Under the pieces are notes generated by a model. That model was not told the origin of the DNA. It searched no databases and saw only the letters and a program-made list of their open reading frames with translations. Made by a program: the position numbers and the translations under genes. DNA of 64,000 nt. Origin: Psychromonas ossibalaenae ATCC BAA-1528. GTDB taxonomy: Bacteria; Pseudomonadota; Gammaproteobacteria; Enterobacterales; Psychromonadaceae. The stretch is taken from the NCBI RefSeq assembly GCF_000381745.1, contig NZ_KB906967.1, forward strand, positions 189,401-253,400, read 5' to 3'. This document shows positions 8,428-16,712 of the stretch, piece after piece (position 1 is the stretch's first letter; each line of letters starts with the position of its first letter).

Positions 8428-8458
8428 TCAACAAAAGAGCTCACTGCTCTTTTGTTGA
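8428..8458. terminator. Long hairpin overlapping the end of the MATE gene
   Basis: TCAACAAAAGAGC (8428-8440) pairs perfectly over 13 bp with GCTCTTTTGTTGA (8446-8458) around a 5-base loop. The MATE stop codon lies in the loop, so the last codons of that gene encode one arm. It is probably a shared terminator for the convergent aox and MATE genes. Confidence 0.65.
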
Positions 8459-9895
8459 AGAAGAGTCACTTATCATGCACTCTTCGCTGTCTGCACACAT
8501 ATATGCCCGGCTCGAACAAAATGGAGTTAATGGTAAAGAGGAACTGACCGGCAGCTCATCTTGCTCATGCTCATCCTTACCTAAACGCTGCAGAATACGC
8601 TGCGCCCAGAACCAGGCCAACAAACCGAATATAACAGATCCCATCGCCTGGCCTGCCACTACCCCGACCGCGCCGTACCACTGCCCGCCAAAATAAACAA
8701 AGGGAATGGTTCCAAGGGTTGCTTTACCAATATTCATTAGCGTAGAAGTACTGGGGTAACCTAAGTTATTAAACGCGGCATTAGCGATAAACATAATACC
8801 GTTAAAGATAAAGGCGGCGCATAACCAGGTACAATAAAAACGGATCAATTCAGCGGCATCACCTTGTGCGCCAAAAATCAGGACCACTTGTTCCTGTAAT
8901 AAATAAATCAGTAGTGCAAGCAGCGCAACGTAACCAGCAGTAAACTGTACCGCCCGTTTAACACTTAAGCGTACACGCTCATATAATTCAGCACCAAAGT
9001 TTTGTCCTATAATCGGCCCCACTGCCCCTGACATAGCGAATATCATTGCAAAAGCAACCGGTATTAATCGGCCGACAACAGCCCAGCCGGCTACATAACT
9101 ATCACCAAAAGACGCAATCATCATGGTGACATACGCATTGCCTATCGGTGTTGCCACATTGGTGGTCATAGCAGGAATGGCTACTTTAAAAATTTCTTTT
9201 TGATCTGCTAACCACGGCTTATAGTGAAAGCGGCCGACTAAATGATGTTGAGTCATAACACCATGAAGCGCCACCCAGGCAACGGCACAACGCGCGACTA
9301 CAGACGCAGCGGCAGCACCATGTAAACCCAGGCTGAAAGTAAAAATAAACAGAGGATCTAAAATCGCATTAACTCCGCCACCCGCTAAGGTTGAATACAT
9401 TGCGCGTTTAGCATCACCAACCGAGCGAAGTGCAGCACCCGCACTCATGGCTATGCCTAAAACAGGTAACGAAGGAAGCAGGATGCGCAGATAGGTTACA
9501 GCGAGATCATGAGTTATACCTTTAGCACCAATCAGGCTAACCAGCTCAGGCGTAAAATACCACGCCACGGCAGCCACCACAGTACTGATAATCAGCCCGG
9601 TCACCAGCACATTAATCACCAGTCTGCGCGCTTTTTCACGGTCCTGCTGACCAATGGCTTTAGATACTAAAGCCGTCATCGAGATAGACAAACCAATAGA
9701 GATAGAAGTAGTAAAAAAAGCAATCGTGCCGGCATAACCAACAGCGGCCGCCAGTTCTGTTTCTCCAAGCAGACTGATGAAAAATAAATCTGCCAAGTCA
9801 ACGAGAAACAGCGCGGTTAAACCAATCGCATTAGTTGATGACATGATAACTATGTGGCGGAAAATATTACCGCTGACAAACTTGCCTTTTGCCAT
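8441..9895 (-). CDS. MATE-family multidrug/Na+ efflux transporter
   Basis: Inner-membrane exporter of the MATE (NorM/DinF-like) family, driven by a Na+ or H+ gradient. About twelve membrane helices occur in two homologous halves (for example LVDLADLFFISLLGETELAAAVGYAG and a later VGRLIPVAFAMIFAMSGAVGPIIGQNFG). I set the start at the ATG giving M-A-K-G-K, because family similarity begins right after it; the frame is open to an ATG at 9994, which would add about 33 residues of unusual N-terminus. The hydrophilic C-tail is Ser/Cys-rich. Substrate unknown. Confidence 0.82.
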   Translation of the reverse strand: MAKGKFVSGNIFRHIVIMSSTNAIGLTALFLVDLADLFFISLLGETELAAAVGYAGTIAFFTTSISIGLSISMTALVSKAIGQQDREKARRLVINVLVTGLIISTVVAAVAWYFTPELVSLIGAKGITHDLAVTYLRILLPSLPVLGIAMSAGAALRSVGDAKRAMYSTLAGGGVNAILDPLFIFTFSLGLHGAAAASVVARCAVAWVALHGVMTQHHLVGRFHYKPWLADQKEIFKVAIPAMTTNVATPIGNAYVTMMIASFGDSYVAGWAVVGRLIPVAFAMIFAMSGAVGPIIGQNFGAELYERVRLSVKRAVQFTAGYVALLALLIYLLQEQVVLIFGAQGDAAELIRFYCTWLCAAFIFNGIMFIANAAFNNLGYPSTSTLMNIGKATLGTIPFVYFGGQWYGAVGVVAGQAMGSVIFGLLAWFWAQRILQRLGKDEHEQDELPVSSSLPLTPFCSSRAYMCADSEECMISDSSSTKEQ

Positions 9896-10036
9896 ATAAA
9901 AAATCCATTTTTTAAAAGAGTATATCAATGTAGCAGTCGGACCCAATTTAGTCATTAACATGCAGATGCTGCAGTATATTTTGTTATTACTCATAATAAT
10001 GGATCTTATTTAATTCGACTTTTCTCGAATAATAGC

Positions 10037-10065
10037 TTGACGATAAAGTTGACCTGCCTTATATT
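10037..10065 (+). promoter_or_regulatory. Sigma-70 promoter for the metal permease gene
   Basis: TTGACG (10037-10042) and TATATT (10060-10065) are separated by exactly 17 bases and lie 40 bases before the ATG. A second TTGACC word occurs inside the spacer. Confidence 0.65.
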
Positions 10066-10105
10066 TCGATCAATCCAGAAATAACGAAGAGGTTAAATAA
10101 ATATT

Positions 10106-11167
10106 ATGAGTCCTGAAATCTTAACTATGGCCAGAGAGACCCTAAACATGTTCGCTTTCTTAGCGACAGAATTAATTATTCTTTTTTTAGCCATCAGCTA
10201 TCTTGTTGGTGTGCTGCAGGAGTTTATAACACCCGAAAAAATCCAGTCGATCCTGAGCTCACGCAAGGGAAAAGGCTATATCATAGCGGCGCTGCTGGGA
10301 TCCATTACTCCATTTTGCTCCTGCTCAACTATTCCATTTCTAAAAGGACTGCTTAGAGCCAGGGCTGGATTTGGTCCTATGATGGTATTTTTATTCTCCA
10401 GCCCGCTGCTTAATCCCGTCATTATCGGCCTGTTTATCGTAACCTTCGGTATTAAAGTCGCCCTTTTCTACTTCCTTGTTGCCATCATTGTGGCAGTAAC
10501 ATCTGGTTTTGTGCTGGAAAAACTAGGGTTTGAAAGATATGTAAGACCTGAGGCCTATCAGGCAGTAGAAAGTTCAAGCGGCGCCACGTCATGCGGGACT
10601 GCAAAAGAACCAGCGGCTGCGTCTTGCAGCAGCGGACCAGAGCCGCTAAGCGCATCATGCAGTTCAGCCGCACCGGCTATGGCCGCGGCTGCATGCTGTG
10701 GCAGTGCTCCAGCAGCACCTTGCGGCGGCAGCGCCTCTGAAGTCAAAAAAGAAGATAACCGCTGGATGCGTATCTGGCTTTCAACCTGGAAAGATTTCAA
10801 ACAGGTTTTTCCTTACTTATTAATAGGGATCACATTCGGTGCATTTATCTACGGCTTTATGCCGACAGATTTAATCGCTGAATATGCCGGCGAAGGTAAA
10901 TGGTATGCTATTCCAATAGCGGCTGTTATCGGTATTCCATTATATATTCGAGCAGAAGCCGTTATCCCTCTCAGTGCGGCTCTGGTTGCTAAAGGCATGG
11001 CTTTAGGATCTGTAATGGCACTGATTATCGGCAGCGCCGGCGCCAGTTTGACCGAAGTTATCCTGTTGAAATCTATATTTAAAAACCAGATGATTATAGC
11101 ATTTCTAACGGTGATCCTGGGTATGGCAGTTGCAGCCGGTTATCTTTACTCCTTTATATTCGGCTGA
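10106..11167 (+). CDS. SO_0444-type Cu/Zn efflux permease with Cys-rich linker
   Basis: Multi-pass inner-membrane permease of the ArsP_1/DUF318 superfamily. The signature TPFCSCSTIP (C71, C73) lies in the N-terminal membrane half, and a second half (about 235-353) repeats the fold. The halves are joined by a cytoplasmic linker of about 60 residues rich in Ala/Ser with six Cys (SCG, SCS, SCS, CC, PCG), typical of the SO_0444 family, which NCBI describes as Cu/Zn efflux transporters. Metal export is therefore likely. A good promoter precedes it and a strong terminator follows. No ArsR- or MerR-type regulator is adjacent. Confidence 0.8.
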   Translation: MSPEILTMARETLNMFAFLATELIILFLAISYLVGVLQEFITPEKIQSILSSRKGKGYIIAALLGSITPFCSCSTIPFLKGLLRARAGFGPMMVFLFSSPLLNPVIIGLFIVTFGIKVALFYFLVAIIVAVTSGFVLEKLGFERYVRPEAYQAVESSSGATSCGTAKEPAAASCSSGPEPLSASCSSAAPAMAAAACCGSAPAAPCGGSASEVKKEDNRWMRIWLSTWKDFKQVFPYLLIGITFGAFIYGFMPTDLIAEYAGEGKWYAIPIAAVIGIPLYIRAEAVIPLSAALVAKGMALGSVMALIIGSAGASLTEVILLKSIFKNQMIIAFLTVILGMAVAAGYLYSFIFG

Positions 11168-11180
11168 TTAATCTGCAGAT

Positions 11181-11210
11181 AAGGCCGGCGATTGCCGGCC
11201 TTACTTTTTA
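11181..11210 (+). terminator. Terminator after the metal permease
   Basis: AAGGCCGGC (11181-11189) pairs with GCCGGCCTT (11194-11202) around GATT, followed by a T-rich tract ending in TTTTT. Confidence 0.85.
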
Positions 11211-11241
11211 TTATCGCCCAGCAAAATAACGCATAAGCATA

Positions 11242-11985
11242 TTACTTATAGCTGTCAATAATCTTTTCAATTGTACCGTCTTGCTTCATTTTTCGGACTG
11301 CCATATTAATAGACTCCAGCAGCTCTGGCCGAGAGTTATGAATACGAATTTTTAGATCCGAACGATTGATAACCGGACCAATTTCGATTTCTGCGTATCG
11401 CTCTTTTAATACTTTGCTGTTTTTAAGCGCATAATAAAGTGCAGCTCGATCAATAATGCCTGCATCAGCTCGCTCCAGCGCCACCTTTTGTATTTGTGAA
11501 ATGTTATCACTGCTGTCACTGCGTATAAAGAACTCACTGCCGACATAACCGTAACCTCGAACTGTTGATATTAATTTATCCTGCAGATCTTCAAGTTTAT
11601 TAAATTCAAATGACTTACCAACAGGAAAAATCAGTACTTCTTCAACAGTCATTAATGTGTCTGTCCACAAAGAAACGTTAACCTGCTCTTCGGAGGCTCT
11701 CCAGGCTTCATTCACACAGCATTCTATCTGTGTATCTCCCTCTTTAAACCTTTTTTGTGCTCTTTTAGGCGGGCAAGGCTGATCTGCTGTTAATGATGAT
11801 GCTGTACGTTGGTCAAGCTGAAGCATAATGTCATTCAGAATACCGCTGACATTCTTGGAATGAACTATCCAATAAGGGCTCCAGCTTTCATCTGTTATAG
11901 AGTACTTCGCTGATTGTGAAAAGGATGAAAGTGATAAGCTGAGCAATAAAGAAAACAAAACAAACTGCCTGCAAAGTTTAGTCAT
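11242..11985 (-). CDS. Orphan periplasmic solute-binding protein, SBP_bac_3-like
   Basis: A 247-residue exported protein with a clear signal peptide (hydrophobic 8-22, cleavage near FSQSA). The fold of family-3 amino-acid-binding proteins is suggested by the ITDESWSPYW opening, ADAGIIDRAALYYAL near 175, and the final MKQDGTIEKIIDSY helix. It carries three Cys in the mature part (PCPP and ECC), unusual for the family. GAAGG precedes the ATG. There is no transporter nearby. Confidence 0.7.
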   Translation of the reverse strand: MTKLCRQFVLFSLLLSLSLSSFSQSAKYSITDESWSPYWIVHSKNVSGILNDIMLQLDQRTASSLTADQPCPPKRAQKRFKEGDTQIECCVNEAWRASEEQVNVSLWTDTLMTVEEVLIFPVGKSFEFNKLEDLQDKLISTVRGYGYVGSEFFIRSDSSDNISQIQKVALERADAGIIDRAALYYALKNSKVLKERYAEIEIGPVINRSDLKIRIHNSRPELLESINMAVRKMKQDGTIEKIIDSYK

Positions 11986-12227
11986 AAAGCGAACCTTCTC
12001 TATAGTGCTTTTCTATAGTTTAGACGTAAACGTCCTTTTATAGATTCTTCAGGCGCATAGGATGAATAAAAATTCTTCTTATTAGACTTACCTCTTTTAT
12101 TTTCATCTCATCCTAAGTGGTAACGCTCTGAAATAAACAACTTACCCATTTCACTATGATCCGCTAATTTCCCCTTCCGAAAAATGAGACTACTCTCAAT
12201 AGAGATCGCCATGTGGAGTTGAAAAGA

Positions 12228-13316
12228 ATGAAAGCAGCCTTGTTCGTCTTGAGTTTTTTACTCTCACCTTTATGCTCAGCACTCGATCTAGATAAAATAC
12301 AGCTGCCGCAGGGTTTTAGTATCGAGGTATATGTCGATAATATTGATAATGCCCGGCAGATGGCATTAGGCGACAAAGGTACTCTTTTTGTCGGCAGCCG
12401 CAGAGCCGGTAAGGTATATGCGGTGACTGACGTTAACGGCGAAAATCACGCCAGAAAAGTGTTTGAAATTGCAGCCGGATTGTTTATGCCGTCAGGACTC
12501 ACATTTCATCAGGGTGACCTCTATGTTGCAGAAGTAGATAAGATCTGGCGCTATGCCGATATTGAAGCCGGCTTACCAGACGTTCCTGAACCTGAGCTTG
12601 TTTACGATAAATTGCCCGATAAGTCTCACCACGGCTGGAAATTCATTGCCTTTGGTCCGGACAATCAGCTTTACATTCCTATCGGTGCTCCCTGTAATAT
12701 TTGTAAAAGTGATCCGCCTTTTGCCAGCATTATTAAAGTAGATCTGCACACAAAATTATCAACAGTAGTCGCTAAGGGAGTACGCAACAGTGTCGGCTTT
12801 GACTTTCACCCGCAAACCGGTGAACTGTGGTTTACTGACAACGGGCGCGACATGATGGGCGATGACCTGCCTGATGATGAACTTAACCATGTATCAAAAC
12901 AGGCCCAGCATTTCGGCTTTCCTTATGTACATAATGACAATATCCTGGATCCCGAGTTTGGCATGGGCCGCAGGCCGCAGGACTACCGTAACCCTGCATT
13001 AAAACTTGGTGCTCATGTCGCTGCACTGGGCATGGAATTCTATAGCGGCAGTCAGTTTCCCGCTGAATACCAGGATAATATATTTATCGCCGAACACGGT
13101 TCCTGGAACCGCAGTTCCAAGGTCGGCTATCGAATAGTACGCGTTATACTAGAGAACAGTAAGGTGGTTGACTCACAGGTATTTGCATCAGGCTGGCTGC
13201 AGGGGGAAAGCAGCTGGGGACGCCCTGCTGCAGTATTGACAATGCCGGACGGCTCACTGCTTGTATCAGATGATGCTGCCGATGTCATTTATCGAATTAG
13301 TTATCGAGGGAAATAG
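12228..13316 (+). CDS. Secreted sorbosone/glucose dehydrogenase-like beta-propeller protein
   Basis: Exported six-bladed propeller of the soluble PQQ glucose/sorbosone dehydrogenase superfamily. The signal peptide spans about residues 1-18 (LFVLSFLLSPLCSA). The mature protein starts with the typical LPQGFSIEVYVDNIDNARQMA, followed by DKSHHGWKFIAFGPD, GVRNSVGFDFHP, WFTDNGRDMMGDD and FIAEHGSWNRS, the last carrying conserved propeller His residues. I chose the ATG at 12228, which has GGAG 9 bases upstream; an in-frame GTG at 12213 is less likely. Oxidation of a sugar or alcohol with PQQ is the usual role, but the true substrate is unknown and no PQQ genes are here. Confidence 0.75.
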   Translation: MKAALFVLSFLLSPLCSALDLDKIQLPQGFSIEVYVDNIDNARQMALGDKGTLFVGSRRAGKVYAVTDVNGENHARKVFEIAAGLFMPSGLTFHQGDLYVAEVDKIWRYADIEAGLPDVPEPELVYDKLPDKSHHGWKFIAFGPDNQLYIPIGAPCNICKSDPPFASIIKVDLHTKLSTVVAKGVRNSVGFDFHPQTGELWFTDNGRDMMGDDLPDDELNHVSKQAQHFGFPYVHNDNILDPEFGMGRRPQDYRNPALKLGAHVAALGMEFYSGSQFPAEYQDNIFIAEHGSWNRSSKVGYRIVRVILENSKVVDSQVFASGWLQGESSWGRPAAVLTMPDGSLLVSDDAADVIYRISYRGK

Positions 13317-13355
13317 AAAGCGATTTAGAACTGTAACGCAGGGCGAATTTTGAAT

Positions 13356-13385
13356 ACAAAAAACCAGTCCTAAGACTGGTTTCTA
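13356..13385. terminator. Bidirectional terminator between convergent genes
   Basis: AACCAGTC (13362-13369) pairs with GACTGGTT (13374-13381) around CTAA. An A-run on the left serves as the T-run for the leftward Cys-rich gene; TTTCTACTTT follows on the right. Confidence 0.8.
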
Positions 13386-13401
13386 CTTTAGTTTTAGATA
13401 C

Positions 13402-13821
13402 TCAAGGATTTATTCCCCAGTGTCTGCAGTCTCCACTATAAAGCGCTCCTTTATTATCTCCGCCAAAGCGTTTAAACCACCTGCTTTGTTTACTTCCTTC
13501 ATCGCAGCAGCGCCTCCAACCAGAAAAATATGGATCACCTTGTCTCAAGTCACGGCATACCGATTTTGCAGGGACGGCTTTTATCCCCCAAGACTCGCAG
13601 CTGCCTGTATAACGTATTTTTTCACCATTTCCTCCTCTTTTGATCCAGTAACTGTGTCCAACAGAGGTATCAAGATCACAGCAATAGGTCCAGCCGCTGT
13701 AATAAGGATCTGTTTCAACCAGGTTACGGCAGGCAGCACCAGCTTGTTGAGACAGCAAAAATCCAAAGGATACTATTAGAAGGACTTTTAGCGTACGTTT
13801 CAAATACTTCAATTCTTTCAT
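13402..13821 (-). CDS. Small secreted Cys-rich protein with two tandem repeats
   Basis: A 139-residue exported protein of unknown function. The signal peptide ends near QQAGAA (residue 30). The mature part is two copies of a repeat of about 47 residues. Repeat 1 carries C31, C47, C48 and C75; repeat 2 carries C89, C105, C106 and C132, with spacings 16-1-27 and 16-1-26. Each copy also has the words CRxL, GDPY/TDPYYSGW and a C...WGI end. The pattern suggests two disulfide-bonded modules, perhaps binding a surface or inhibitor target. No family name comes to mind. Confidence 0.7.
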   Translation of the reverse strand: MKELKYLKRTLKVLLIVSFGFLLSQQAGAACRNLVETDPYYSGWTYCCDLDTSVGHSYWIKRGGNGEKIRYTGSCESWGIKAVPAKSVCRDLRQGDPYFSGWRRCCDEGSKQSRWFKRFGGDNKGALYSGDCRHWGINP

Positions 13822-14180
13822 TTAAATAACCCCTCTTATTCAGGAAGATACCAAAAGCTGCCATTGAAACTGGACTTGTAGAATTACTTTTTATCAACGA
13901 CAGTAAACTGTATATATAGCCAAACGACTTGAATATGTAGGAATCAGCAAGTGGTTTGGCTATATTTATCTCCCTGTGAGAAATATGTCCGCTTCATTAT
14001 TAATATAGACAGCCTGCAATGTTTTGCATTTATCCCACGTAAGTTGTTATAGCTAGTTAAAATTGGCCGCAGGAATAGAGTTATTAAAGAATATGCTAAA
14101 CAGTTTTATGCTTCATAAAGCCTTAGAAAGCAGATCACCTAATTAAAGCTTGAAAGGAATCAGTTTTTGTTTACGCTAGA
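13822..14180. other. Non-coding stretch with a long inverted repeat
   Basis: I see no gene here. The main structure is a long imperfect hairpin at 13914-13965, listed separately. The stretch is the 3' flank of sigZ and the 5' flank of the Cys-rich gene (both leftward), so it should contain the latter's promoter. Confidence 0.5.
13914..13965. repeat. Long inverted repeat between sigZ and the Cys-rich gene
   Basis: ATATAGCCAAAC (13914-13925) pairs with GTTTGGCTATAT (13954-13965). After one G/G mismatch the pairing continues as ACTTG (13927-13931) with CAAGT (13948-13952), leaving a 16-base loop. That is 17 pairs in 18 positions. It lacks a T-run, so it may be a poor terminator, an operator, or a small mobile repeat. 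Confidence 0.6.
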
Positions 14181-14723
14181 TCAGCAGCTCGAGCATTTTT
14201 TCTTCCTGGCTTGGAAATTCATTACGCGGCCTTGGTTATCGATGGAGAATTCACAACACTCATTAAATAAACTGTGGAGTATCTTACGGCTTTTCTGCAC
14301 TCTGGACTTAAGTGTTGAATATTTCATTCCTATCTTCTCGGCATACTCTTTCTGGGAGATACCATCAATTTCGACAGCAGTGAGTAAAGCAGCGTCTTCT
14401 CTAGGTAATTCATTGATAAACGGAACGACACACATTGATAACTGCTGCAGTACATTTTCTTCAGTATCGCTGTACCAAAGCTTATCTTGAGAGAGTTCAG
14501 CCCCTTTACCTCGCTGCCGGTAAAAATCAATAATAGTGTTATTGGCTACCTGAAATAACCAGGATTTAATCTTATTGCTGTCGTGTACAGTGGTTAGATT
14601 ATGATAGGTTTTAATTAGAATCTCCTGCAGAAGGTCGTCGACATCATCTGAATTAGATATATTTTTGTGCAGAAATGCTTTGAGACTGGTTTGGTACTCA
14701 GAGCATATTTTTTCTATATTCAT
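14181..14723 (-). CDS. sigZ: ECF RNA polymerase sigma factor, SigZ type
   Basis: Extracytoplasmic-function sigma factor that redirects RNA polymerase. Region 2 is at about residues 8-75 (DDVDDLLQEILIKTYHNL, KSWLFQVANNTIIDFYR) and region 4 at about 108-158 (LPREDAALLTAVEIDGISQKEYAEKIGMKYSTLKSRVQKSRK). The C-terminus has Cys clusters (ECCEF and a final KCSSC), which may bind metal or sense redox state instead of an anti-sigma factor; none is encoded next door. It lies downstream of a GST gene on the same strand, but a hairpin terminator stands between, so co-transcription is partial at most. Confidence 0.82.
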   Translation of the reverse strand: MNIEKICSEYQTSLKAFLHKNISNSDDVDDLLQEILIKTYHNLTTVHDSNKIKSWLFQVANNTIIDFYRQRGKGAELSQDKLWYSDTEENVLQQLSMCVVPFINELPREDAALLTAVEIDGISQKEYAEKIGMKYSTLKSRVQKSRKILHSLFNECCEFSIDNQGRVMNFQARKKKCSSC

Positions 14724-14770
14724 AACGATTCACTCCCAGAAGGGTTTCTCAATACTCGTTCACAATGAAA

Positions 14771-14796
14771 ACAAGAAGTGCTCTTTCGAGCACTTC
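14771..14796 (-). terminator. Hairpin between the GST gene and sigZ
   Basis: GAAGTGCTC (14775-14783) pairs with GAGCACTTC (14788-14796) around TTTC. Reading leftwards, a T-rich tract (TTGTTTTC) follows, so it can end GST transcription before sigZ. Confidence 0.65.
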
Positions 14797-14807
14797 ACTT
14801 ATAAAAA

Positions 14808-15503
14808 TCAGTTACAACAACTGCCGGAACTGCATCCCGGCTGATGCACATCTTTATCTTCTATCAGGTAAGTACCTGTCAGATAGAAACTTTTGAATAA
14901 CTCTTCAAAATCCGGAGAAACGCTTTTCTCAACAAGGCCGGCAGCCAGAACAGCCTGCTGCCAGGCTTGTACTTTCGCTAAGCAGCACAAGAAATCGTAT
15001 CCTGAGTGTTCTTTTACAATCGCGGCACGGTGAAGCAAAGGGAGCCAGGCAATATCTACATTACTCAATTTATCTGATTTGAAGAATAATGAATGGCCTG
15101 AAAGCTGCTTTTCAGCTTTCTCAAATGCGCTCTGGAGCTTTTCTGCGCGTAACTCAAACGTCACTTTATCTTTACTGCTCATTATTCCACATTGGGGCAG
15201 ATAGTTTTTTGAACCTAAATAACTCCATGCTCTATCCAATGCACGTTGTTCATTACTTACACTTTGCTCTAACGGGCCATATTCATCATCGATATACTCG
15301 ATAATCGCATCTGATTCAAACAGAGCTGTATCATTTTCTGTGATCATTACCGGGACTTGTCCATTTGGAGAGACACCAAGAAACCACTCCGGCTTATCTT
15401 TTAGATTGATGTACTCAATCTCATAAGGAATCTGTTTTGCTTCAAGTGCAGCAGTAACACGTTGAACAAAAGGACAAATTTTAAAACTAATTACTTTAAG
15501 CAT
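14808..15503 (-). CDS. Glutathione S-transferase family protein with Cys-rich tail
   Basis: Cytoplasmic GST-fold protein. Residues 1-75 are the thioredoxin-like domain with CPFVQR near the N-terminus (a glutaredoxin-like Cys in place of Ser/Tyr), the cis-Pro in GQVPVM and the ESDAIIEYID glutathione-binding motif. The rest is the helical C-terminal domain. The protein ends CSSGSCCN, unusual for a GST. I chose the ATG at 15503, which has AGAGGAAG before it and begins directly at the fold; the frame stays open to 15602. It lies upstream of sigZ. Confidence 0.8.
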   Translation of the reverse strand: MLKVISFKICPFVQRVTAALEAKQIPYEIEYINLKDKPEWFLGVSPNGQVPVMITENDTALFESDAIIEYIDDEYGPLEQSVSNEQRALDRAWSYLGSKNYLPQCGIMSSKDKVTFELRAEKLQSAFEKAEKQLSGHSLFFKSDKLSNVDIAWLPLLHRAAIVKEHSGYDFLCCLAKVQAWQQAVLAAGLVEKSVSPDFEELFKSFYLTGTYLIEDKDVHQPGCSSGSCCN

Positions 15504-15714
15504 TTTGGCTTCCTCTACAGGGGTTAAATTTAACTTCCACCTATAAGACGAGTGAACCATGAAAAAGACGAACTTATTTATCGAAATAAATTCAGCAGAC
15601 AAGCAAAAGAAATAAGGGTTTTAATATATATCTATTATCAAAAACTTTTTTTTCACTTTAACATTGTATAATGCCCCCGGTTTAATAGATTTATTAATTT
15701 TAGGGCAGAGAGCA

Positions 15715-16632
15715 ATGAGTAAAGTATTTACCTTTTTAAAAGGTATGGCGATGGGAGCCGCCGATGTTGTACCCGGCGTATCAGGCGGGACAGTCGCATT
15801 TGTCACTGGTATTTACGATACACTGCTGGAAAGTATTCGACGCATAAATCCGAGCTTAATAACTATTATTAAGCAGCAGGGAATTAAAGGAGCGTTCAAT
15901 CATATTAACGGGAAATTCCTGATTCTTTTATTTTCAGGAATTTTAACCAGTATTTTCACTTTCGCGCAATTGATCACCTGGATGCTTGAAACACACCCCA
16001 TTCCATTATGGTCATTTTTCTTCGGTTTAATTATTGTGTCAGTTATACATATGTTCAAACAGGTTGAGCAATGGCAGATAACACGCTTTATTTCAGTCGC
16101 TGCCGGCATTTTCTTTGCCTACGGCATCACCGTTCTTCATCCCGTGAGCATGGAACCGACGCAGCTTAATATGATGCTTGCGGGATCTATTGCAATATGC
16201 GCCATGATTCTACCGGGTATTTCCGGCAGCTTTATTCTGCTGTTACTGGGTATGTACGGTCCTATATTAACCGCGGCTAAATCATTTGATATTGTCACTC
16301 TGGCGCTCTTTGCTTCAGGCTGCTTAATCGGTCTGCTGTCATTCTCACATCTTTTATCCTGGCTGCTGCGCCGTTACCGTGACATCACCCTGACCTTCTT
16401 AACAGGCTTAATGATTGGTACATTGAATAAAATCTGGCCGTGGAAAGAAGTACTGACATGGCGGACAAATTCAAGCGGCGCACAGGTTCCTTTATTAGAG
16501 CAGAATTTATCGCCATTTGCCTTTGAGCAAGTTACTGGTAACAGTCCTTTAATGGCAGCGGCGCTTACTTCAGCACTGCTGGGTTTTGCCGCAGTATGGG
16601 CATTAGAAAGGTTTGCAGATAAAACGGCATAA
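15715..16632 (+). CDS. popT: DUF368 membrane protein, PopT-type undecaprenyl phosphate translocase
   Basis: Polytopic inner-membrane protein of the DUF368 family. Characterised members recycle the carrier lipid undecaprenyl phosphate across the membrane for cell-wall synthesis. The family signature GAADVVPGVSGGTVAF is at about residues 12-27, and the second internal copy CAMILPGISGSFILLLLGMYGP lies near 161-182. Eight or more membrane segments are apparent. The start at 15715 is preferred to an in-frame upstream ATG (15664) since the family begins with MSKVFTFLKGMAMG. It diverges from the GST gene. Confidence 0.85.
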   Translation: MSKVFTFLKGMAMGAADVVPGVSGGTVAFVTGIYDTLLESIRRINPSLITIIKQQGIKGAFNHINGKFLILLFSGILTSIFTFAQLITWMLETHPIPLWSFFFGLIIVSVIHMFKQVEQWQITRFISVAAGIFFAYGITVLHPVSMEPTQLNMMLAGSIAICAMILPGISGSFILLLLGMYGPILTAAKSFDIVTLALFASGCLIGLLSFSHLLSWLLRRYRDITLTFLTGLMIGTLNKIWPWKEVLTWRTNSSGAQVPLLEQNLSPFAFEQVTGNSPLMAAALTSALLGFAAVWALERFADKTA

Positions 16633-16644
16633 TCGGTTTTAAGC

Positions 16645-16674
16645 CTAAAAAGCCTTTGAGGTCTGCTCAAAGGC
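16645..16674 (-). terminator. Terminator for the ferric-reductase-like gene
   Basis: GCCTTTGAG (16652-16660) pairs with CTCAAAGGC (16666-16674); on the minus strand the stem is followed by TTTTTAGG. It lies in the gap between the convergent DUF368 and reductase genes. Confidence 0.75.
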
Positions 16675-16712
16675 AAGTTCGAAAGTGGGCGGTCTAACCC
16701 TACTCGGAAGCC

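Noticed and set aside
13402-13821. Two-repeat Cys-rich protein as a toxin
   Set aside because: It has a signal peptide and repeats but no immunity-like neighbour or known toxin motif, so no function is assigned.
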